From: UBA6183 sp964545895
GTDB lineage: Bacteria; Bacteroidota; Bacteroidia; UKL13-3
Assembly: GCA_964545895.1 (NCBI GenBank)
Contig: CAZJHS010000013.1
Coordinates: 1-46,570, forward strand
DNA: 46,570 nucleotides
Reading direction: 5' to 3'
Made by a program: the position numbers and the translations under genes. The notes below the pieces were generated by a model. That model worked only from the letters and a program-made list of their open reading frames with translations, had not been told where the DNA came from and did not search any database. Shown here one piece after another: positions 36,901 to 43,896 of this stretch (within the stretch, counting starts at the first letter, position 1; the number at the start of each line of letters is the position of its first letter).

Positions 36901-39900
36901 GTTGTGCAGTAATTGTAGGTATTGGGTTAACTGTAATTTCTTGGTAAGCCGAATTAGTTTCTGCGCACACACCATTTTTAACAACCGCTCTAAAACGTGT
37001 AGTAGCTGTTAAGTTACTTGGTGTTGCTGTTGTGGTTGTATTAGCTATCGTGGTCCAAGTACTAAACGGACTAATTGCACTTTCCCACCTTACTACGCTA
37101 CCTGTTTCGCCACTTAAACTTAATGTGCCTGGTGCACTGCTTGTGCATATAGGAGAAGTTCCTCCGCTTACGGTTCCGCCAACTGAAGCTGGTGTAACTG
37201 TAACTGTAGTAGTGCTTGATGAAACACTTGAGCAACTTCCGTTTTGCACCACCGCTCTAAATTGTGTGGTTGCTGTTAGTGCTGCAGAAGTATAAGTAGC
37301 AGCTGTATTACTAATGGTATTCCAACTACTAAATGGAGAAACTGCACTTTCCCAATTAACTACATTTCCTGTATGTCCGCTAAGGGTTAATAACCCTGAT
37401 GTACTTCCAGAACAAATGGTAGTACCACCAGTTACGCTTCCTGCTACTGTAGGCGCATCAACTGTAACTGTAGTTGCTGTTGCAGTTGTAGCCACACAAC
37501 CATTTGCATCCGTAACTTGTACTTTGTAATCGCCTGATGAATTAATTACAAACGATGATGTTGTAATTGCTGTATCAATATTATTTTTCTTCCATTGGTA
37601 AGTTGCACCATTGCTGTTTGATAAAGTAACACTTCCGCCTGCGCAGAAATTTGTTGTTCCACTGCTAACAGTAATTGTTGCATCAGGTAAGCTATTAACA
37701 GTAACAACCTCTGCAGTTGATGGAGCAGAAACGCAACCATTTGCATCGGTAGCAATCACATCATAACTACCACTTGTGTTAGCTACGTATGGATTAGTAA
37801 TTGAAACGTTGGTGCTGTTTTTTCTCCATTGATAAGTTGAGCCACCAGTAGCTGTTAATGAAACATTTTGACCACTACAGAAAGTAGTAGCACCACTAGG
37901 TGTAATGATTGCAGTAGGCAATGCATTTACAGTTAAGTGTACCGTGTTTGATGTAGTTGTAGGAACACATGTGTTAGAAATAACCACATCGTAATCGGCA
38001 TCATCAGTTAAACTAACACTTGCTATTGTATACGAGTTGCTTGTAGCTGTAGGAATATTTACGCCACCTTTTCTCCATTGGTAGCCTGTGGCCCCGGTTG
38101 CAATTACTGTAAATGTTACTGATGAACCCACACATTTAGTTGCAGCATTTGGTTGTGCTGTAATTACTGGTGCGTTGGTAACAGTTACTAAAGTTGCTGT
38201 TGAGTTTTGTTCGTTACAAACACCACTTTTAACTACTGCTCTAAAGTAGGTTGATGTAGTTAATGCGCCTGATGTATAAGTATTATTTGTGTTTGCTATT
38301 GTTGTTGGCGAAGCAAATCCTATTGTGGTTGATGATTCCCAACGTACAATATTACCTGTATGTCCTGCTAAGGTTAAGGTGCCAGATGTAGCTCCTTCGC
38401 AAATAGTAGTTCCACCACTTACAGTTCCACCAACTGTGCTTGGGTCAACGGTTACTGTGGTTGTATCAGCATTAAGTGCCGAGCAAGTTCCGTTTTGTAC
38501 CACAGCCCTAAATGCAGTTGTTTGTGTTAATGCAGCAGATGTATAAGTTGTAGAGGTGTTTGATACATCAACCCAAGAAATAAAAGGCGATACAGCGCTT
38601 TGCCATTTTACAACGCTACCTGTATTGCCACTTAGTGTAAGCAAGCCCGAGTTGCTGCCTTGGCATTTTACTGTTCCACCAGTTACACTTCCTGCAACAG
38701 TAGGGGCATCAACAGTAACAGTTGTAGCGGCAGCTGTTGTAGCCGAGCAGCCGTTTGCATCGGTTACTGTAACCGTATAACTACCACTTGTATTTACTAT
38801 GTGTGAGTTAGTAGTTGCACCACCAATTGGTGTTCCACTTTCTTTCCAAACATAGCTTGTACCATTATTATTTGATAAGGTAACGCTTCCACCACTACAA
38901 AAAGTAGTAGCACCACTTGGTGTTATTGTTGCGTCAGGTAATGTATTTACTAAAACAGTTGTATTGGTTGATGTATCTACACAACCAAATCCGTTTTGAG
39001 CAACAACTTGATAGTTGCCACTTACAGAGGCCGTGTATGGATTAGCAGTTGAAACTTGCGCACCATCTTTTAACCATTTGTAGCCTGCTGTACTTCCGCT
39101 TCCTGTTAAATCAACACTTTGTCCTTGGCAAAAAGTAGTAGCACCACTTGCCGAAACAGAAGCCGTAGGAAGCGCATTTACTGTTAAGCTTGCAGCACTT
39201 GATGGAGCAGAGTTACCACATGTGTTAGTAGCTACAATTGTATAGTTGGCTTCATCGCCACCCATTAATACAATACCATCAACTACATTGTTTATGGTAT
39301 AAGAGTTTGTTGTTGCCCCCGAAATATTTATTCCGTCTCTTTTCCATTGATAGCCAGTTATTGGATTAACAGATGTTGCAGTTGCAGTAAAGGTAACAGG
39401 GCTGCCTTCACATATATTTTGCGAACTTGGGTTTACACTAAATGTAGGCACATTATCAACTACAATTTCTGCATAGCTTGATGTAGCCTCAGCACATAAA
39501 GCAGTATTTTGTACAACTGCTCTGTAGCGCGTAGTTTCTGTAAGTAAAATGGCCGAATGGCTAGTTGTTGTATTGAGTATTGTGGTCCACGAACTAAATG
39601 GTGCCACCGAACTTTCCCATCTTACTACGTTACCTGTTTTGCCAGATAAAGTCATGGTTCCAGTACTACCTAAACTACAAATTGTTTTGCTTCCACTAAC
39701 TGTACCACCAACGCTAGGTGGCGTAACAGCAATTTCTTCTTCAAACGATGCAGCTTCTGCACAAGCACCGCTTTGCACCACTGCTCTAAATTGTGTTGTT
39801 TGGGTTAATGCTCCCGATGTATATGTTGCATTTGTGTTTACTATTGGAGTCCAAGTTGAGAATGGTGAAACAGAACTTTCCCATCTAATAACAGTACCTG

Positions 39901-42900
39901 TTTGGCCTGCCAAGGTTAATAATGGCGAGTTGCTTCCAGAGCATATGGTAGTTGATGCTCCTGTTACACCTCCACCAACTGTAGCTGGCGATACTGTTAC
40001 CGCAGTTGGTGTGGCTGTGGTTGATTGACATCCTGCGGCAGAAGTAACACGAACTGTATAGTTACCACTACTTGAAGCAACATAGCTACTATTGGTAGCT
40101 GATGGTATATCGGTTCCTCCAACAATCCATTGGTATGTGCCTGTGGCCGCATTGCTTAAGGTAACTGTACTGCCTGAACAAATATTGGTTGATCCTCCCG
40201 CAGAAATTGTAGCATCTGGAAGTGCGTTTACTACAAAAACAAATGGTGCAGATGTTGCTGTACAACCGTTACCATCTGTAATTACTACCTCGTAGCTTCC
40301 TGATAAAGTAAGTGCTAAATTTCTACTTGTTTCACCTACCATATTGCTGCCATCTTTTTTCCATTGCCAGCCAGAGTAGGTAGATGAAGCTGTTCTAATA
40401 TTTGCTGATGAACCTTGGCAGATTGGATTTGTACCTACATTTTGTTGTACTGTAGGTGCTGTTGCACTATTTATAGTTAAGGTTGCTGCTGATGATAAAA
40501 CATTGCTGCATGTTGCCGATTGAACTTCAACAGTATAGTTTCCTGCATCTAATGCCGAAACACTTGGTATGGTGTATGTGCTATTTGTTGCACCTACTAT
40601 GTTAGTTCCATTAAGTTTCCATTGGTAACCGCTTATTGTTCCTGTTGCAGTTACACTAAAGCTAACCGATGAACCAACACACTTAATATCTGATGATGGT
40701 TGTGTGGTAATATTTACGGGAGCATCTACAACTACTTCTGTATGTGTTGATGCAACAGCAGCACATGCGCCATTTTCAACTAATGCTTTAAATCGTGTGG
40801 TTTGTGTTAATGCTCCTGATGTATAAGTATTATTTGTATTGGCAATATCAACCCATGAACTAAAAGGACTTGTTGCCGATTGCCATTTTGTAATTGTTCC
40901 AGTGTATCCACTTAAAGTTAATAAGCCTGATGTACTGCCTTCGCAAATAGTTGTACCACCAGTTACGCTTCCTGCAACCGGTGCAGCATCAACTGTTACT
41001 GTAGTGGTTAATGAATTGCTTGATGCGCATGCTCCATTTTGTACCACCGCTCTAAATTGTGTGGTTGCAGTTAGTGCTGCAGAAGTGTAAGTAGTTGCAG
41101 TATTACTAACAGTATTCCAAGTACTAAATGGCGAAACTGCACTTTCCCAACTCACCACATTTCCTGTTTGTCCGCTTAAGGTTAATACCCCTGATGTACT
41201 TCCAGAACAAATGGTAGAACCACCGGTTACACTTCCTGCTGCTGTAGGCGCATCAACTGTAACTGTAGTTGCTGTTGCAGTTGTAGCCACACAACCATTT
41301 GCATCCGTAACTTGTACTTTATAATCGCCTGATGAATTAATTACAAACGATGAGGTTGTAACTGCTGTATCAATATTATTTTTCTTCCATTGGTAAGTAG
41401 CACCGTTGCTGTTTGATAAAGTAACACTTCCGCCTGCACAGAAATTTGTAGTTCCACTACTTACTGTAATAGCAGCATCGGGTAATGCATTAACTGTAAC
41501 TGCTGTTACTCCCGATGTTGACGAGCAACCGTTTCCATCGGTTACAACAACAGTGTAATTACCGGCAGTTGTTGCTGTGTATGGGTTGCTGGTAGATTCG
41601 TTTGTTCCGTTCTTTTTCCATTGATAACTGTTGCCAATAGGCGCAGCTAAATCAACCGAACTTCCTGTACAAAAAGTAGTAGCACCACTAGGTGTTACAG
41701 TAGCACTAGGTAAATTATTTACGGTTAAACTAACACTGTTTGATGTGGTAGTGCCGCATGTATTAGTAATATCAACTGTGTAACTTCCAGCATCAGCTGC
41801 AGCAACTGTTGCAAATGATAACGTGCTGTTAGTTTCTCCGCTTATGGCCGAACCACCTTTTTTCCATTGGTAGCTAATTGCACCTGTTGCGGTAACACTA
41901 AATGATGCTGCAGTTCCTTCACACGCTGTGGCAGAAACTGGTTGAGTGGTAATACTTGGATTTGCATTTACAACTACAATTGCTGCACTTGAAAACACTT
42001 CATTACAAACTCCGCTTTTTACTACTGCTCTAAAATGTGTGGTTTCTGTTAAGTTGCCTGATGTATAAGTGGCTGTTGTATTTGCAATATCTGTCCAGGT
42101 TGAAAAAGGAGATACTGCATATTGCCACTTTTCAATATTGCCAGTATAACCGCTTAAGGTTAATAAGCTTGATGTGTTACCTGAACAAATGGTACTTCCA
42201 CCGCTAACCGAACCACCAACAGTTGCAGGATTTACGGTAACTGTAGTTGATGTTGAGCTGTCTAAAGCACAAGCTCCACTTTGTACTATTGCTCTAAATT
42301 CTGTTGTGGTATTTAATGCTCCTGATGTATACGTAGTTGTTGTATTTGCAATGCTATTCCAAGATGTTCCTCCATTGGTTGATGATTCCCAACGAATAAC
42401 CGAACCTGTTTTTCCGCTTAATGTTAGTGTGCCTGATGTTGCACCTTCGCAGATGGTGCCACCACCAGTTACTGAACCTGCAACAGTTGCCGGATCAACC
42501 GTAACTGCAGTAGGACTTGCTGTTGTTGCCGAGCAACCATTAATATCTGTTACCGTTACTGTATAACTACCAGCAGTGCTGGCTATGTACGAACTACTTG
42601 TAGCACCACCAATTGGTGTTCCACTTTCTTTCCAAACATACGATGTACCATTGCTGTTGCTAAGTGTTACGCTTCCTCCACTGCAAAGTGCTACTGCGCC
42701 ACCTGCGCTTATGGTAGCATCTGGCAAAGCATTAACCGTTATGGTTACAGTGTTTGATGTAGCCGAAACACAAGTTCCGCTTTGTACCACTGCACGGTAT
42801 AATGTGGTAGTACTTGGCGAGCCAGGGTTATAAGTATCGGTTGTATTAGCAATAGTGTTCCAAGATGTTCCTCCATTGGTTGATGATTCCCAACGGATAA

Positions 42901-43564
42901 TTGTTCCGGTGTAACCCGTTAATGTTAGTGTTGATGCAGATGCGCCTATACAAATAGCAGCTGTACCTGTTAATGTTCCGCCAACCGAAGTTGGATAAAC
43001 TGCTACTGTTTGTATATCTGAAGTAATGGTACAACCTAAACCTGCGCTGTTATCAGTAACATCAACCGAATAAGTTCCTGCGGTTGTTGCAGTATAATCG
43101 CTATAAGTTGCCCCACTAATAGCCATGCCTGCGTCTTTCCACTGAAAGGTATAATTTGTACTGCTATCAACACTTATCACAACATTACTTCCGGCACAAA
43201 AACTTAATGCACCCGATAAAGTAACATTAGCTGTTGGTGATACAACGATAGAAATACCTGCTGCATTTTTCGAACAAAAATTAACCGTATCGGTTACTTT
43301 TAACGTGTAAAAACCGGCCTGCGTTACTACTAATGTATTGGTGTTACCACCAGTTGCTACACCATAGTTTTTCCATTCATATTTTAAATCGTTAGGGCCG
43401 CCCGTAACATTTGCTGTAAGCGTGGTGCTACCTCCTGGACAAAATTTTGTAATGGGTGAAGTAATGCTCACTGCGGTTGGGCATTGTGCAATTACGTAGC
43501 TGTTTAAAAACGTAAAAGTTACGATTAAAAATAGGGCGAATTTTTTGGGCATACTAAACATCAT
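33980..43564 (-). CDS. Giant Ig-repeat T9SS type-A secreted protein
   Basis: 3194 aa. Start: ATGs at 43564, 43561 and 43552 are all possible; the last gives MPKKFALFLIV, and the signal peptide ends VIA-QCP. About 30 Ig-like domains of three kinds follow: Q (PKD/Ig-like, FCSGGSVTLS...YQWKKDG...GSYTVTVTD.NGC), S (GGTVSGGTTICEG..SGTLTLSGHTGNVVRWESS...TTQFRAVVQSG.C) and G (ITTQP...CVGSSVTFTVTATG...YQWRKGG...NTC). They are ordered Q-Q-S, then five times Q-S-S-G-Q, then Q (array 36455-42741). After the array (from about residue 2445) there are a short beta-solenoid-like stretch (ANGINIAAGKTINVNGG), a large beta-rich region with GWNLLGNPYAAPFDW, an FN3-like domain and a type-A sorting domain (VYMAPIPTKDYVRV, LNIYDASMRLLSTK, GIYIVQLKDKN). 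Probably a long surface fibre or adhesin. Confidence 0.93.
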   Translation of the reverse strand: MMFSMPKKFALFLIVTFTFLNSYVIAQCPTAVSITSPITKFCPGGSTTLTANVTGGPNDLKYEWKNYGVATGGNTNTLVVTQAGFYTLKVTDTVNFCSKNAAGISIVVSPTANVTLSGALSFCAGSNVVISVDSSTNYTFQWKDAGMAISGATYSDYTATTAGTYSVDVTDNSAGLGCTITSDIQTVAVYPTSVGGTLTGTAAICIGASASTLTLTGYTGTIIRWESSTNGGTSWNTIANTTDTYNPGSPSTTTLYRAVVQSGTCVSATSNTVTITVNALPDATISAGGAVALCSGGSVTLSNSNGTSYVWKESGTPIGGATSSSYIASTAGSYTVTVTDINGCSATTASPTAVTVDPATVAGSVTGGGTICEGATSGTLTLSGKTGSVIRWESSTNGGTSWNSIANTTTTYTSGALNTTTEFRAIVQSGACALDSSTSTTVTVNPATVGGSVSGGSTICSGNTSSLLTLSGYTGNIEKWQYAVSPFSTWTDIANTTATYTSGNLTETTHFRAVVKSGVCNEVFSSAAIVVVNANPSITTQPVSATACEGTAASFSVTATGAISYQWKKGGSAISGETNSTLSFATVAAADAGSYTVDITNTCGTTTSNSVSLTVNNLPSATVTPSGATTFCTGSSVDLAAPIGNSYQWKKNGTNESTSNPYTATTAGNYTVVVTDGNGCSSTSGVTAVTVNALPDAAITVSSGTTNFCAGGSVTLSNSNGATYQWKKNNIDTAVTTSSFVINSSGDYKVQVTDANGCVATTATATTVTVDAPTAAGSVTGGSTICSGSTSGVLTLSGQTGNVVSWESAVSPFSTWNTVSNTATTYTSAALTATTQFRAVVQNGACASSNSLTTTVTVDAAPVAGSVTGGTTICEGSTSGLLTLSGYTGTITKWQSATSPFSSWVDIANTNNTYTSGALTQTTRFKALVENGACAAVASTHTEVVVDAPVNITTQPSSDIKCVGSSVSFSVTATGTISGYQWKLNGTNIVGATNSTYTIPSVSALDAGNYTVEVQSATCSNVLSSAATLTINSATAPTVQQNVGTNPICQGSSANIRTASSTYSGWQWKKDGSNMVGETSRNLALTLSGSYEVVITDGNGCTATSAPFVFVVNALPDATISAGGSTNICSGSTVTLSNAATGTYQWIVGGTDIPSATNSSYVASSSGNYTVRVTSAAGCQSTTATPTAVTVSPATVGGGVTGASTTICSGSNSPLLTLAGQTGTVIRWESSVSPFSTWTPIVNTNATYTSGALTQTTQFRAVVQSGACAEAASFEEEIAVTPPSVGGTVSGSKTICSLGSTGTMTLSGKTGNVVRWESSVAPFSSWTTILNTTTSHSAILLTETTRYRAVVQNTALCAEATSSYAEIVVDNVPTFSVNPSSQNICEGSPVTFTATATSVNPITGYQWKRDGINISGATTNSYTINNVVDGIVLMGGDEANYTIVATNTCGNSAPSSAASLTVNALPTASVSASGATTFCQGQSVDLTGSGSTAGYKWLKDGAQVSTANPYTASVSGNYQVVAQNGFGCVDTSTNTTVLVNTLPDATITPSGATTFCSGGSVTLSNNNGTSYVWKESGTPIGGATTNSHIVNTSGSYTVTVTDANGCSATTAAATTVTVDAPTVAGSVTGGTVKCQGSNSGLLTLSGNTGSVVKWQSAVSPFISWVDVSNTSTTYTSAALTQTTAFRAVVQNGTCSALNADTTTVTVDPSTVGGTVSGGTTICEGATSGTLTLAGHTGNIVRWESSTTIGFASPTTIANTNNTYTSGALTTSTYFRAVVKSGVCNEQNSTATLVTVTNAPVITAQPNAATKCVGSSVTFTVIATGATGYQWRKGGVNIPTATSNSYTIASVSLTDDADYDVVISNTCVPTTTSNTVHLTVNALPTAIITPSGATTFCSGQNVSLTATGGSTYQWRKNSTNVSITNPYVANTSGSYDVIATDANGCVSAPSTAEVVTVNSLPDATITVSSGTTNFCAGGSVTLSNSNGATYQWKKNNIDTAITTSSFVINSSGDYKVQVTDANGCVATTATATTVTVDAPTVAGSVTGGTTICSGSTSGLLTLSGHTGNVVNWESAVSPFSSWNTISNTAATYTSAALTATTQFRAVVQNGSCSSVSSSTTTVTVTPASVGGTVSGGTSPICTSSAPGTLSLSGETGSVVRWESAISPFSTWTTIANTTTTATPSNLTATTRFRAVVKNGVCAETNSAYQEITVNPIPTITAQPASAERCVAGNITFNVTATDATSYQWKKGGLAIVGETNSSLTLSNLTLADADDYSVTVTNTCGNVTSNNATLTINALPSAGSSAGGPTTFCSGGSVSLTATGGTTYQWRKDGTNTSTSNPLVVTTSGSYDVYAISDKGCTSASASTAIVVTVNTTPSADISPTGAVAICSSGSQLLTASGGTTYQWKKDGVDVATGTTYSATAAGSYTVIATNGTCSSATSAATVVSITPAGTWLGTIDSDPSNTANWSCGTIPTASTAVTISSGNNPNVGNGKTIVANGINIAAGKTINVNGGNLRIRGSISGSGTINNTSGEVEFFGTTNQTIPAGLFVSNTAAKVRINNTGTVTLSGPLKVTSQLTCDDGVFATSSNLTLTSNSGGTAMVAEMGPDASITGNVVVECYIPSSQRAWRFMASPIAGGTLADWKDEMFVTGAGTGTTVGTTNSNGFDATANNAASVYYYNEATTGNLNQGWTAASSISMPFTVGKGYRVFVRGDRSDLGRLSGATTSQNAVTLSVTGSLNQQYVTMPVTFTSTGSSADDGWNLLGNPYAAPFDWGSMYRSGNSGFSGTFYSKIRPTIYVYDGGSLSYKQYNALSSGTFDGIIAPGQAFFIQSSGASPSLTFYESFKATSITNRLFKTGTPTDELKITMRSDSFANDQFIVKFMPSALQTNDVYDIARLNNGVNDIYSYGTDNIAHALDARPLTTHATDTIKLYTGGINGIHTFTFNNVPTATGINFYLKDNYLNSTTPIIQNNAYSFTINSSNAATFGNNRFRIIVENTSALPVTISAFTAKLTAQKKAQLTWKTAQEKNSSHFEVQHSLDNVNFKTIGTVAAKGNSSVQTNYEFIDAGFIKGEVNYYRLKQVDLNNAFTYSSTRQVTEEQTIQSNINDYVYMAPIPTKDYVRVWSDLDVLTGETELNIYDASMRLLSTKTIAGFGKLNEQISLIEMQQGIYIVQLKDKNNQWIVTRKVVKN
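36455..42741 (-). repeat. Five copies of a 1.25-kb five-domain (Q-S-S-G-Q) unit
   Basis: Units begin near 42741, 41498, 40236, 38955 and 37705, spaced 1243-1281 bp, and end near 36455. Each encodes Ig domains in the order Q, S, S, G, Q. Units 2 and 5 share a stretch near 37440-37690 and 41220-41470 that is almost identical, offset by about 3780 bp. Units 1 and 4 share a phrase ending in VWKESGTPIGGAT at the same offset (about 38830 and 42610). So a three-unit block was duplicated after the five-domain unit arose. Confidence 0.85.
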
Positions 43565-43896
43565 ACGGAAACAATTTGATGCAAAGTTATTACATTCAGT
43601 AGGTTAATGGTGATGAGTAGCGGTAGAGCATGACGAGTGGTTTTGCTCAGCTATTCACTTAAGTAATTTAAAATCAAATTATTGCATTGATAGGGATGAT
43701 TAAAGCCTGCGATATTTATGTAAAATATCATAAGTTTTATACAAAATAGCACAAATTAAAACTAAAGTTTAGCTGCTAAATCAGCCAATTAAGTTGTTTT
43801 AAATCTAAGTGGTGTGTGTTCAGCAAGAAGGTCAAATTGTGATTTGCACCTGGTGTTGAATTTGGAATGATGAAGACTTTGAAATATCCGTTTAAC
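43565..43896 (-). promoter_or_regulatory. Intergenic region with a probable -7 box for the 3194-aa gene
   Basis: No gene is seen in these 332 bp. On the minus strand TAACTTTG (complement of 43582-43589) fits TAnnTTTG and would start transcription about 11 nt before the ATG at 43564. No -33 TTTG is found 19-21 bp upstream, so the promoter is only half supported. No terminator for the upstream barrel gene is evident. Confidence 0.45.

Noticed and set aside
35933..42833. Many plus-strand open frames opposite the 3194-aa gene
   Set aside because: Antisense shadows of the Ig repeats; they mirror the repeat spacing and have no protein-like features.
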